A stretch of 64,000 nt of DNA from the NCBI GenBank assembly GCA_017302455.1, contig JAFLDO010000013.1:36019-100018 (forward strand), read 5' to 3'. The translations under genes were made by a program, and so were the position numbers. Positions 1-8,592 of this stretch are shown here, in pieces (the stretch's first letter is position 1; each line of letters starts with the position of its first letter). The stretch is from Accumulibacter sp. (lineage in GTDB: Bacteria; Pseudomonadota; Gammaproteobacteria; Burkholderiales; Rhodocyclaceae). Under the pieces are notes generated by a model. It was not told the DNA's origin, searched no databases, and saw only the letters and a list, made by a program, of their open reading frames with translations.

Positions 1-83
1 TGAAACGCCACCTGCGCATAGCGAAGGTCAGGAATCAGCAGGATCACGAACAGTCCGACCAACAATGAGGAGTACTTGGGCAT
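1..83 (-). CDS. N-terminal fragment of a secreted or membrane protein, running off the window
   Basis: An ATG at 83-81 on the minus strand opens a frame that stays open to the window edge (27 codons). It starts MPKYSSLLVGLFVILLIPDL, a basic start followed by a hydrophobic run, as in a signal peptide or first membrane helix. A GGAG lies six bases upstream of the ATG. The rest of the gene is outside the window, so no function can be given. Confidence 0.5.
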   Translation of the reverse strand, partial: MPKYSSLLVGLFVILLIPDLRYAQVAF

Positions 84-259
84 TGTCTTCTCCGCTCTGG
101 TGGCACGGCCGCAGCCGGCCCGGGGGGGCTGCACCCACTCGCCGCAAACGGCCCGCCCTCGAGCCGGCCCCGAGCAGCGACGCGGCTTCCCCGGGCAGGT
201 GCCTCACCTGAGGAAGTGTAATCCGAGGGGCGGCCCCCAGCAAGACGGTTGCCAACACT

Positions 260-950
260 GGGCATGGCGATCTCCGGGTCCGTGTCTCACGGACTCTGCA
301 GCACTCGATCACGAACGCCTGGGCGAGTCTTGGCGGCGGCAACCGACTAGGCCGCCGGTGACCTGCACCAGCGCAGGCGCGCAGTAAAGCCGCCGGCCGG
401 CAGATTCTCCACTTCGAAGCGCGCGTCGTGCAATTCGGCGATCCGTTGGACGATTGCTAGACCGAGGCCACTGCCTTCAGCGTTCGCCTCGCGACCGCGA
501 TAGAAGCGTTCGACGAGCCGCGGCAACTCGGTCGGCGGCACGCCCGGGCCATCGTCGGCGACGCCGAGCGACAACTCGCCGCCTTGCCGACGGGCGAAGA
601 CGTGGATCCTGCTGTCCGCAGGCGTGTAGCGCAGGGCGTTGTCGAGGAGATTGCGCAGCACGATCTGCAGCAGTTCCGCGTCGCCGCGGACCAGCAAGGG
701 CGAGCCGGCCGTCTGTAGCCGGATGTCCCTGGCGTCGACGCTTTGCAGGAAGTCGGCCAAGCCTTGCCGAGCCAGTTCGGCCAGGCCGACCTCGACCGGG
801 TTGGGCAGTCGCGCGAGCGGATCGAGCCGCGCCAGACGCAGCAGTTGCTCGAGTACGCGCGTCGCGCGGTCGGCACCGGCGACGATCTGCCTCAGTGCGT
901 GCTGGCGGTCGTTGGCGTCGGGGCTGAGTTGGGCGACCTGTGCCTGGATC
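260..950 (-). pseudogene. Truncated duplicate of the downstream histidine-kinase gene tail
   Basis: This stretch repeats 6466-7157 in the same orientation. From 461 to 950 I see no difference between the copies; the outer 200 bases (260-460) have drifted. On the minus strand it encodes about the last 200 residues of the QseC-like kinase: the region after the H-box, the N-box (LLDNALRYTP), DDGPGV and GSGLGL. The phosphorylatable histidine, both membrane helices and any start codon are missing. At 950 the match stops abruptly and continues into a short scrap resembling the response-regulator gene. It is a dead remnant, not a kinase gene. Confidence 0.9.
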
Positions 951-955
951 CGACT

Positions 956-984
956 GGCCGCGCGTCCGGATGTCAGTCTTGTGG
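956..984 (-). pseudogene. Scrap of the response-regulator DNA-binding domain
   Basis: These 29 bases match 8076-8104 of the QseB-like regulator gene with about three mismatches. On the minus strand they read SHKTDIRTRGQ, against SHKTHIRTRSQ in the intact gene. They abut the kinase-tail duplicate, so the copy appears to have lost about 920 bp between the regulator's winged-helix codons and the kinase codons just after the H-box. Confidence 0.75.
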
Positions 985-1145
985 GAGCCGGTAGCCGGGG
1001 GCTCGCATTGCTCACCCAAGATCTGTGTCGAACTTCCGGACGACGCCCCCTTCGTGTTGCTCAATCGCCGGCCAATGTTCCACCACAACCAGCACACTCC
1101 TTTCCTGGGGGGCCAGCCAAGTCGCCCAGAGTGTCGGAATTTTTT

Positions 1146-1200
1146 ACACTCGCCAACCCGACACTCGCCAACCCGACACTCGCCAACCCGACACTCGCCA
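1146..1200. repeat. 15-bp tandem repeat, about 3.7 copies
   Basis: The unit acactcgccaacccg occurs at 1146-1160, 1161-1175 and 1176-1190 without change, then as ten bases at 1191-1200. It lies in the gap between the kinase remnant and the lipoprotein gene. No longer spacer or dyad suggests a CRISPR array. It may be a slippage-prone minisatellite. The rest of 985-1319 shows nothing recognisable. Confidence 0.95.
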
Positions 1201-1319
1201 TTGCGCCACTAATTTAAAAGACATATTTGGCAACGCCCAACTTCTGGCCGGATTATTGCTTCCGGAAAGTTGCCGAATCGCACGGCCCATCAATAATAGT
1301 AAGAAAACGGAGCTCCCCC

Positions 1320-1694
1320 TTGCGAAACCTGAAATTCATCTGCTTGCTCGCCGGCGTTTGTCTGGCTGTCCCTGGCTGCGACGTCAACACGCCGAAAGTC
1401 CGCATCGAAACCGAGTATCAGGCCGTCTTCCTCGACAATGGCCAGATCTTCTACGGCAAGCTGGAAGGAGCAGGCGGCACTTATCCGCTGCTGCGCGACG
1501 TCCATTACATCCAGCGCCAGACCGACCCGGAGACCAAGGAGGTCAGGAATGTCCTGCTGCGGCGCGGATCCGAATGGCATGCTCCCAATCTGATGTACCT
1601 CAACGACCGGCATATCGTTGCCATCGAGCCTGTGACAAAGGATTCGCAGGTCGCCAAGATGATCGCCCAGTCGATGGGTAAACCCCTGCAATAG
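1320..1694 (+). CDS. Small predicted lipoprotein of unknown function
   Basis: I chose a TTG start at 1320 because a GGAG sits seven bases upstream and the product then begins MRNLKFICLLAGVCLAVPGC, a lipoprotein signal with cysteine at residue 20. An upstream ATG at 1227 in the same frame would add 31 polar residues before the signal and is unlikely. The mature part, about 105 residues, has no motif I recognise. It is rich in charged residues, with a predicted beta-rich start (FLDNGQIFYGKLE). It is probably exported and anchored to a membrane. The PEP-CTERM gene follows 50 bases downstream. Confidence 0.7.
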   Translation: MRNLKFICLLAGVCLAVPGCDVNTPKVRIETEYQAVFLDNGQIFYGKLEGAGGTYPLLRDVHYIQRQTDPETKEVRNVLLRRGSEWHAPNLMYLNDRHIVAIEPVTKDSQVAKMIAQSMGKPLQ

Positions 1695-1744
1695 CGCCCA
1701 CCCCTCTGCTTACCATTAACGCCATCACAGCCAAGGAGATCTGA

Positions 1745-4700
1745 TTGAAACCCAAACGCCCCCGGGCCTTCGCGCTCAACGCCGTGGCCGCCGCCCTGTT
1801 GGCCGCCTATATCCAACCGGCCAGCGCCGTCACGACCTATTGGTTGGGTGGCCCGACCCCGACCTGGACTTCCGGTGCTTGGACTGACGGGAGGCCCACT
1901 ACGGGCGACACGGCGGCGCTTCTCTTTCCGGGCGCTGACCCAGTTGTGGTCCATGACGAAATCACGCCTGGGGTTGCGCTAGTAGGCTTGAATATCGGCA
2001 GCGATCATATCCTTTTTCAACCGTTCCCGACCGACCTTCGGTCGTTCAACGAGGCGATAGGCACGTACTGCCTGGTTTCTCTCTGCGGCGGGGATCGGGG
2101 TTCCGGCGTGGGGACTCATATCCAGGCGGCTGGCACCAATACCATTGCGAATGATCTGCACCTGGGGGTCTCCGCAGGAACCGCCGGGTATTACCAGTTG
2201 AACGGTGGCACTCTCACCGTCGGGCGAGACACCGTTCTCGGCCCCAATCTCGTATCCACGGCTGGCTTCGCGGCTTCGGGCACGATCGCCAATAGCGGTG
2301 GCACACACACCGTCGGCCGCGATCTGATTCTCGGAACGTTAGAGAATCAGACCGGCACTTACGACCTCAGCGGCACCGGCACCTTGAGCGTCGGTCGGGA
2401 TACATGGGTTGGCGCGTGGGGCCATGGCAGCTTTAACCAATCGGGCGGTAGCGCAACCATAGGAAAAGACCTCTTGCTCGGGAATTGGACTGGAGGCACC
2501 GGCACGGTGAGCGTAACGGGCGGTTCGTTGATAGTCACCCGATCGATACAAGTCGGAAACTTTGGCGACGGCACCTTTACCCAGAACGGAGGTGTGGTAA
2601 CCAATGAGCAGACTCATATCAACCGGGGTAGCTACACATTGCTCGGTGGTGTCTTCACTAGCACTAGCTCAACGGACGTCAGCGGCTACGGCGGCGCCGC
2701 CCTGTTTCAGCAAAGCGGCGGAACGCATAACACTCCCCATTTGACGATCGGGGATAAAGACACCGTGGCCGCGACCTATGACCTAAGCGGCGGTGTTCTC
2801 AAGACGGACCTCACCGCCATCGCCAACAACTATTACGGCGCGACGACTGGGATGATGAACCACCGCGGCGGAATGCATGAGACCGGCATACTCGGCTTGG
2901 GCTCGTTTTCGGGTAACGTTGGGACTTACAATTTGTTGAGCACAGGTAGCTTGACGGCCGCTCAAGTCAAAGTCGGCGAAGAAGGCACTGGCGTCTTCAA
3001 TCAGTCCGGAGGCACGGCTACGGTGACGGAGTTCAAACTCGGAACCTGGACGACGGGTACCGGCCGGGCCGAGCTAAGTGGTGGCCAACTGAACGCGAAC
3101 TACCTGACTGTCGGAGAGAGGGGGGATGGCTCATTCAAACAAACCGGCGGTACTGTGCGTACGGACTACCTACAGGTCCTTTACCATGAGGCTGAGGCGG
3201 GCAAACAGGCGAGCTATTCGCTGTCAGGAGGGATGCTTCAATCATACTGGTTGTCAGTCGGGAATGGTGTCAGTAGCGCCGAGGCCAGGTTCGAGCAAAC
3301 AGGGGGAAACGTCGAGGCCGATAGTGTCGGGATCAACGGCAGTACCGGCAAGAGTAACTACGCGATGTCAGGTGGGACGCTGAGTACCCAGTCGCTAGCC
3401 GTTTTTGGCAAGTATTCGACGATGGATCACAGCGGTGGAACTGTGACGGTCAATGATTTGGACGATGGTGTCTCCGGAAGTCTTCTTGTCTCGGGAGCGG
3501 GTGCAAACTACCGGCTCTCGGGAACCGGTGTGGTGCGAGCCAGCGAAGCAGTGATTTATCTCGGTGGATCCTTCGACCTGTCGGCCAGTGGTTCGCTACT
3601 TACGGAGCGGACTAAGGTGGGCTATTTTGGCCCAGCCCCGGAGTCCTCCTTCGTCCAGAATGGCGGTCATCACCAAACCGGAACGCTGGCTGTCGGATCG
3701 AGCGGTGGAACTGGGCGTTACATTTTGCACGGTGGTATGTTGGACGCGACCGGTCTTGGGTTGACCTTGTCTCTTGGCGATGGCGGCACAGGGGCCTTCG
3801 TCCAGAACGGAGGTACCGTCAACGCCGGCTGGATGTTCGTTGGTGACGGAAGTGGAGGCCAGGGGAAATATGATCTCAATGGCGGCACGCTGAATACCGC
3901 TTGGGAGGCAGTTGTCGGATTCAGCACCGGAACAACTGGCGTATTCAATCAGACTGGCGGAACCCATAATGCCCTGAATGTGTTGCTTGTGGGCTATAGG
4001 GGCAACGGCACCTACAACCTTTCCGGCCCCGCTGTTCTTAACGTCTCGGGCACCAGCGGCGTTGGCGGCTATGGTGGTACCGGCACCTTCAACCAGTCAG
4101 GCGGCACACACACGACCTCGCAGGTGGCGATCGGCAGCGCTGGAACGTATCGCCTCGACGGCGGCACGCTCAACGCGGGCAGCGTCGTCAACCAGGGCAC
4201 ACTCCATCTCGCCGGCGGTTCGCTGAACACCGCGAGCATCGACAATCGAGGCGCATTGAGCGTCGTAGCCACAGGAGCTCGCAGCCTGACGACAAACCTC
4301 GATAACCAGGGCACGGTGGACATTGGCGGTGGTGGCAGCTTCACCTTTAACGGCAATGTGGTCAATCAGGCGAGTGGCAACGTCCATCTGCACAACGCCG
4401 GCGGTTCGGTCTTCAACGGCGAGGTGGTGAACCACGGCACCTGGAAACTCACCGACACCACTGCCACCTTCACCGGCACCCTGACCAACCACGGTGCCTA
4501 TGTGAGCGACCCCTCCGACACGCACGTCTTCAAACTCGTGGTGGGAGAGACGGGGTACCTGGTCGGCGGAGCGGGTGACCGGTGGTTTATCGGCGGCGAC
4601 TTCGCGAACCACAGCAAACAGGGCGCCCTGTGGAATACGCGGGATGCCTATCTCGCCTTCACCGGTGGCGGCGACCACACCTTCCTGCTGGCCAGTGAGG

Positions 4701-5080
4701 ACCGTGGTGCAGCCGGCTTCGCCGATAACTTCGCTTGGGACACCCTGTTCCTCGGCGCCGGTGACATCCTTCACCTGGGCGACGGCAATACCGACAACAG
4801 CGGAACGGCTTTGTACGTCGACGCCTTCCTCCTCGAAGGCAACGATCTCGGCCTGCTGAGCCACCTCTTCGGCGACGGCATCGACATCTACTACGACTAC
4901 GGCGACGCCCGCAACGCCTATCTGCGGGGTGCAAGCTACACGCTGGCTGGCGGCGGCTCCTTGAGAGCCTTTGGCGCACCACCGCCCCCGCCCCCACCCG
5001 CCGGCGTTCCTGAGCCCACCACCCTCGCCCTGCTGGGGCTGAGCCTTGCCGGGCTACGCCTGACGCGCAGACGCCACTGA
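1745..5080 (+). CDS. Large repeat-containing PEP-CTERM surface protein
   Basis: The TTG start has an AAGGAG seven bases upstream. The protein (1111 aa) begins with a signal peptide ending near PASA (about residue 28). Roughly residues 130-830 are short degenerate repeats alternating Y-x-L-S-G-G with F-x-Q-S-G-G; I count ten clear F-x-Q-[STN]-G-G units plus two variants. Such Gly/Thr/Asn-rich repeats usually fold as a beta-helix or solenoid. A seven-proline spacer leads to a PEP-CTERM sorting tail: VPEPTTLALLGL, a hydrophobic stretch, then RRRH. This class is exported and processed by an exosortase, often with exopolysaccharide export. No exosortase gene is in the window. Likely a cell-surface or biofilm-matrix protein (inference). 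Confidence 0.9.
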   Translation: MKPKRPRAFALNAVAAALLAAYIQPASAVTTYWLGGPTPTWTSGAWTDGRPTTGDTAALLFPGADPVVVHDEITPGVALVGLNIGSDHILFQPFPTDLRSFNEAIGTYCLVSLCGGDRGSGVGTHIQAAGTNTIANDLHLGVSAGTAGYYQLNGGTLTVGRDTVLGPNLVSTAGFAASGTIANSGGTHTVGRDLILGTLENQTGTYDLSGTGTLSVGRDTWVGAWGHGSFNQSGGSATIGKDLLLGNWTGGTGTVSVTGGSLIVTRSIQVGNFGDGTFTQNGGVVTNEQTHINRGSYTLLGGVFTSTSSTDVSGYGGAALFQQSGGTHNTPHLTIGDKDTVAATYDLSGGVLKTDLTAIANNYYGATTGMMNHRGGMHETGILGLGSFSGNVGTYNLLSTGSLTAAQVKVGEEGTGVFNQSGGTATVTEFKLGTWTTGTGRAELSGGQLNANYLTVGERGDGSFKQTGGTVRTDYLQVLYHEAEAGKQASYSLSGGMLQSYWLSVGNGVSSAEARFEQTGGNVEADSVGINGSTGKSNYAMSGGTLSTQSLAVFGKYSTMDHSGGTVTVNDLDDGVSGSLLVSGAGANYRLSGTGVVRASEAVIYLGGSFDLSASGSLLTERTKVGYFGPAPESSFVQNGGHHQTGTLAVGSSGGTGRYILHGGMLDATGLGLTLSLGDGGTGAFVQNGGTVNAGWMFVGDGSGGQGKYDLNGGTLNTAWEAVVGFSTGTTGVFNQTGGTHNALNVLLVGYRGNGTYNLSGPAVLNVSGTSGVGGYGGTGTFNQSGGTHTTSQVAIGSAGTYRLDGGTLNAGSVVNQGTLHLAGGSLNTASIDNRGALSVVATGARSLTTNLDNQGTVDIGGGGSFTFNGNVVNQASGNVHLHNAGGSVFNGEVVNHGTWKLTDTTATFTGTLTNHGAYVSDPSDTHVFKLVVGETGYLVGGAGDRWFIGGDFANHSKQGALWNTRDAYLAFTGGGDHTFLLASEDRGAAGFADNFAWDTLFLGAGDILHLGDGNTDNSGTALYVDAFLLEGNDLGLLSHLFGDGIDIYYDYGDARNAYLRGASYTLAGGGSLRAFGAPPPPPPPAGVPEPTTLALLGLSLAGLRLTRRRH

Positions 5081-5190
5081 CCAAGTCAGACACCCGCCAC
5101 GAGAAGAAGCAGGAGCAATGGCCAAGGCAAGAGCAAAGCAATACCGGGGCAGCGCCGTCCAGCTGCATTTCAATTCCGAAAGGCAACACA

Positions 5191-5898
5191 ATGAAAATCG
5201 GCACCTTCTTGTCAACTGCCACCCTCGCGCTGGGGCTCGTCGGCATCGGGCCGGCCCAGGCGACACCGTGGACGTTCACGACTAGCGGCAAGATCTTTAC
5301 GGGGGTTGACGGACTGGGACTGTTCGGTCCGGCTGACGGGAGTTTGGTTGGGCTTGACTACAGCCTGACAACGCGCCTCGCCGACCCAACCGCAAATGCC
5401 AACCAAGGATCGAATTCGACAGTCAGCCATTCCTACGGCTTCTCGTCGGACCCAGGGGGCACTTCAGCTGCCAGCTTTTCGGCAACAGTCAATGGTCATA
5501 CGGTGACACGCGAGTTCGTTGTGCCCGACGGGAATTCAGCCTACGTTTACTCGTATGGCGAGGTCGACGGGAAGGTGGAGAAGGACGGTGGCCCTACCAA
5601 GTTCTCGGCGTCTCAACAGGTGTACAGCTTGTCCAACGACTTCGTGCCGGGTATCGGCTTGTTCCAGTCCATCGAGTATCTGTTCAAATCATCGGACGAT
5701 AGAGGGTTTGCATTCTTTGACATCTTCAATTACGCGACAAGCACTGATGCTGCAAACTGGACAACGTTCGAGGGAACGCCCGAGAGGTTTGTCCTGAACG
5801 CACCCGCCGGCCCAACGACGACTGTGCCGGAGCCGACCGCGCTGGCCCTGCTGGGCCTCGGCTTCGCCGGCCTGCGTTTGGCGCGTCGACGCTGCTGA
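5191..5898 (+). CDS. PEP-CTERM domain protein
   Basis: This 235-residue protein has a signal peptide (cleavage likely after PAQA near residue 26), a body without recognisable motifs, and a C-terminal PEP-CTERM tail (VPEPTALALLGL, hydrophobic helix, ARRRC). The tail is nearly the same as that of the 1111-residue neighbour 110 bases upstream, so both should use the same exosortase. An AAAGG lies before the ATG. The body resembles the many beta-sandwich PEP-CTERM proteins of unknown role, and no enzymatic motif is visible. A strong hairpin follows the stop codon. Confidence 0.88.
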   Translation: MKIGTFLSTATLALGLVGIGPAQATPWTFTTSGKIFTGVDGLGLFGPADGSLVGLDYSLTTRLADPTANANQGSNSTVSHSYGFSSDPGGTSAASFSATVNGHTVTREFVVPDGNSAYVYSYGEVDGKVEKDGGPTKFSASQQVYSLSNDFVPGIGLFQSIEYLFKSSDDRGFAFFDIFNYATSTDAANWTTFEGTPERFVLNAPAGPTTTVPEPTALALLGLGFAGLRLARRRC

Positions 5899-5905
5899 GC
5901 ACTGA

Positions 5906-5946
5906 CTCGTGAGCAGACGCCCCACGGCGGGGCATCTGCTCACGAG
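5906..5946 (+). terminator. Strong stem-loop after the PEP-CTERM gene
   Basis: The arms 5906-5917 and 5935-5946 pair over 12 bases. After one mismatch, a further 5 pairs (5919-5923 with 5929-5933) close a five-base loop. It starts eight bases after the stop codon. There is no following T-run, so it may work as a 3'-end stabiliser or an atypical terminator. Confidence 0.7.
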
Positions 5947-6120
5947 CAAGGACAACAAGCGATCGCCACGCCGGCAGCGAGGAAAGACGCCGCATCGACT
6001 TGCCCGGCATACTTAGTAGTGCAAGCCGACCGCGCGTCCTGTTCACAACCCTCTTTCTGCTCGCCCTACTCGAGTACAGCCCCCAGCCTGACACGCTTCA
6101 CTCGGCCGGCAGCGCAGCCA

Positions 6121-6224
6121 CCGCAAACGGATTTGACGGTGGTCAACTGGGCATCAACCACCAGGCCATCCTCCCTGCCATCACGCGCGTGGGCGATAAC
6201 GTTCGTATCGACAAAGACCCGCTC
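6121..6224 (-). pseudogene. Remnant of a VapC-type PIN-domain toxin gene
   Basis: The minus strand reads SERVFVDTNVIAHARD, the typical first strand of PIN-domain toxins with its catalytic Asp. It runs directly into EDGLVVDAQLTTV, which resembles VapC carboxyl ends. Removing one A in the AAA at 6131-6133 (plus strand ttt) restores the classic V-N-P-F terminus. About 100 codons between the ends are missing, so the toxin is an internal-deletion relic. Its start overlaps the end of the vapB remnant, as in intact vapBC operons. Confidence 0.75.
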
Positions 6225-6471
6225 ACTGGCTCGCCAGACGTCCGTGCAGATCCTCACGTGTGGGCCAGATCGGCCATCTTCACGAACCGCAGATTCAGGG
6301 GAAGGGCCGCGCGACAAGAAGTCCTGCATGGCGGCGGCGTACAGTCCTTCTGCTGGCTGGCACGCGCGAGGGTTTCTCCACCAGCTTTGAAACGCTGGTC
6401 TTGCTCCTCGCAGCTTCGATCCGCGCGCATCGCAGGGTCGATTCATCTGTGGTGATGGTCAAGTTGGGCAT
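6223..6471 (-). pseudogene. Frameshifted VapB-type antitoxin gene
   Basis: It begins MPNLTITTDESTLRCARIEA and SKTSVSKLVE, the N-terminal pattern of VapB-like antitoxins paired with PIN toxins, with GGAG six bases upstream. The reading then breaks: ETLARAS continues in another frame, YAAAMQDFLSRGP in a third, and DLHGRLASQ-stop returns to the first. The start and final stop are 82 codons apart, the normal antitoxin length, so small indels rather than large deletions destroyed it. The stretches 5947-6120 and 6472-6553 around the pair hold nothing else I recognise. Confidence 0.75.
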
Positions 6472-7157
6472 TGCGATCTCCGGGGCCGTGTCTTCCGGAC
6501 CCAATACAGCACTCGATCACGAAACCATGGGCAAGTCTTGCCGCGTAAACTGGCTAGGCCGTCGGCGACCTGCACCAGCGCAAGCGCGCAGTGAAACCGC
6601 CGGCCGCCAGATTCTCCACTTCGAAGCGTGCGTCGTGCAATTCGGCGATCCGTTGGACGATTGCCAGACCGAGGCCACTGCCTTCAGCGTTCGCCTCGCG
6701 ACCGCGATAGAAGCGTTCGACGAGCCGCGGCAACTCGGTCGGCGGCACGCCCGGGCCATCGTCGGCGACGCCGAGCGACAACTCGCCGCCTTGCCGACGG
6801 GCGAAGACGTGGATCCTGCTGTCCGCAGGCGTGTAGCGCAGGGCGTTGTCGAGGAGATTGCGCAGCACGATCTGCAGCAGTTCCGCGTCGCCGCGGACCA
6901 GCAAGGGCGAGCCGGCCGTCTGTAGCCGGATGTCCCTGGCGTCGACGCTTTGCAGGAAGTCGGCCAAGCCTTGCCGAGCCAGTTCGGCCAGGCCGACCTC
7001 GACCGGGTTGGGCAGTCGCGCGAGCGGATCGAGCCGCGCCAGACGCAGCAGTTGCTCGAGTACGCGCGTCGCGCGGTCGGCACCGGCGACGATCTGCCTC
7101 AGTGCGTGCTGGCGGTCGTTGGCGTCGGGGCTGAGTTGGGCGACCTGTGCCTGGATC
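6466..7157. repeat. Right copy of a ~690-bp direct repeat (partner at 260-950)
   Basis: The two copies are 6.2 kb apart in the same orientation. The central 490 bases appear identical and the left part is diverged. The left edge of the similarity reaches the start codon and ribosome-binding site of the vapB remnant. Homologous recombination between the copies would delete or duplicate the block carrying the PEP-CTERM genes and vapBC. Confidence 0.9.
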
Positions 7158-7930
7158 TTGACGATGGCCAGTGGCGTGCGCAGTTCGTGCGCCGCGTCGG
7201 CAGTGAAACGGCGCTCGCTCTCCAGCGTGTCGCGCAGCCTGAAGAGCAGCCGGTTGAGGGCGGCCACGAGCGGCTGGGCTTCGCTCGGCGCCGCGCGATT
7301 GGCGAGTGGGCCCAGGTTCTCCGGCGACCGTGAAGCGACATCGGCGGCCAGGTCATCAAGCGGTTTCAGGCCGCTACGGACCGAGTAATAGATCAGCAGC
7401 AGAAGCAGAGGGGAAATCGCTGCAATCGGCAACACCGACTGACCGGCAACCTCGAGCGCGGCGCGGTCGCGCAGGGTGATCGACTGTCCCACCTGCACCC
7501 GGTAGTCGCCGGACGCGGCCTGCATGTTCAGCATCCGCCAGGGATGGCCGTCGTGTTCGATGACCGAATAGCCCGTCGCGGCCGACAAGGGGATGCCCGG
7601 CGCATGCTCCGAGCGCAGCAGCAGCGACCCGTCGGCGCGCCCGATCTGGAACTCGAGCGGCGGTTCGTAGAGATTTGCCTGATCGCTGCGTACGGTTGCC
7701 AGACGCGCGGCGAGATCCGCCAGGTGACTCTCGTTGTCGCGCACGAGCGCCAGCAGGAGTCGGGCCGATTGCGCCAGATGCCCGTCCATCAGTTCTTCTG
7801 CCTCGTGCTGTGCCTGCTGGTAACTCAGCGCGCCGCTCAGTGCCAGGCCCAGCAGCGCGGCGATGCAGACGGTGCGCAGCAGGCGCCAGCGCAATGACCG
7901 GACCTGCGCGCACTGCAGCGATTTCGGCAT
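6554..7930 (-). CDS. Sensor histidine kinase, QseC/TctE-like
   Basis: This inner-membrane kinase (458 aa) has helices at about 16-38 and 162-183 flanking a roughly 120-residue periplasmic sensor. The H-box ADAAHELRTPLA places the phosphorylated histidine at 248. An N-box (LLDNALRYTP), G1 (ADDGPGV) and G2 (GSGLGLAIV) complete a normal HATPase domain. Its ATG overlaps the TGA of the response-regulator gene, so the two should be translated together as a two-component pair. It is the last gene of a seven-gene operon. The sensed signal is unknown; the operon context suggests it monitors something related to the pathway product (inference). Confidence 0.93.
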   Translation of the reverse strand: MPKSLQCAQVRSLRWRLLRTVCIAALLGLALSGALSYQQAQHEAEELMDGHLAQSARLLLALVRDNESHLADLAARLATVRSDQANLYEPPLEFQIGRADGSLLLRSEHAPGIPLSAATGYSVIEHDGHPWRMLNMQAASGDYRVQVGQSITLRDRAALEVAGQSVLPIAAISPLLLLLIYYSVRSGLKPLDDLAADVASRSPENLGPLANRAAPSEAQPLVAALNRLLFRLRDTLESERRFTADAAHELRTPLAIVKIQAQVAQLSPDANDRQHALRQIVAGADRATRVLEQLLRLARLDPLARLPNPVEVGLAELARQGLADFLQSVDARDIRLQTAGSPLLVRGDAELLQIVLRNLLDNALRYTPADSRIHVFARRQGGELSLGVADDGPGVPPTELPRLVERFYRGREANAEGSGLGLAIVQRIAELHDARFEVENLAAGGFTARLRWCRSPTA

Positions 7931-8592
7931 CAGCCGGCGTCACCCAACTGGTAACCGAGACCGCGAACGGTGCGGATGAAGTCGGTCCCGAGTTTCTTGC
8001 GCAGGTGGTGGACGTACACTTCGACGGTATTGCTGCCGGTTTCCTCGCCCCAGGCGTAGAGACTCTCCTCGAGTTGGCTGCGCGTCCGGATGTGCGTCTT
8101 GTGGCTCAGCAGATCATGCAGCAGGGCGTACTCGCGCGCCGACAGGGCGATCGGCTGGCCATCCCGCAGCACCCGCTTGCTTGCCGGTTCGAGAACGACG
8201 CCGGCGTGCTCGAGCGTCGGTGTCGCGGCGCCGCCGGCGCGGCGAATCAGCGCCCGCAAGCGCGCCTGCAGTTCGGGCAGATCGAAAGGCTTGGTGAGGT
8301 AATCGTCGGCGCCGGCGTCGAGCCCAGCGATCTTGTCGGCGCTGCTGTCGCGTGCCGTGAGGATGAGCACCGGCAGGTGATTGCCGCGCGCGCGCAAGTC
8401 CTTGAGGACCGACAGGCCGTCGCGCTTGGGCAGGCCGAGATCGAGAACGCAAGCCTGATAGGCGTGGTCGAGCAAAGCCAGGCGCGCCGCCTCGCCGTCG
8501 CGCACCCAGTCGACCGCGTAGTCTGCCAGCTTCAGACCAGCACGGATGCCGTCCCCGAGCAAGGAATCGTCTTCAACCAGCAAAATCCGCAC
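7930..8592 (-). CDS. Response regulator, OmpR/PhoB family (QseB/PmrA-like)
   Basis: A 220-residue regulator with a receiver domain (acidic DD at residues 8-9, phospho-acceptor D51 in LDLGLPKRDG, K101 in YLTKPF) and a C-terminal winged helix (TVEVYVHHLRKKLG, IRTVRGLGYQL). It starts with GTG directly after the stop of the TPR gene and overlaps the kinase start by one base. The PmrA-type box at 12848-12864, upstream of the first gene, is a plausible target, which would make the operon autoregulated. Part of its DNA-binding codons recurs as a scrap at 956-984. Confidence 0.93.
   Translation of the reverse strand: MRILLVEDDSLLGDGIRAGLKLADYAVDWVRDGEAARLALLDHAYQACVLDLGLPKRDGLSVLKDLRARGNHLPVLILTARDSSADKIAGLDAGADDYLTKPFDLPELQARLRALIRRAGGAATPTLEHAGVVLEPASKRVLRDGQPIALSAREYALLHDLLSHKTHIRTRSQLEESLYAWGEETGSNTVEVYVHHLRKKLGTDFIRTVRGLGYQLGDAG

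Noticed and set aside
260..950. A second functional histidine kinase gene
   Set aside because: It lacks the H-box histidine, the sensor and membrane segments and any start codon, and it matches part of the intact gene.
1146..1200. Possible CRISPR array
   Set aside because: The units are tandem with no spacers, only 15 bp long, and no cas gene is near.
6000..6455. 151-codon open frame on the plus strand
   Set aside because: It is antisense to the vapBC remnants, lacks a ribosome-binding site and has no motif.
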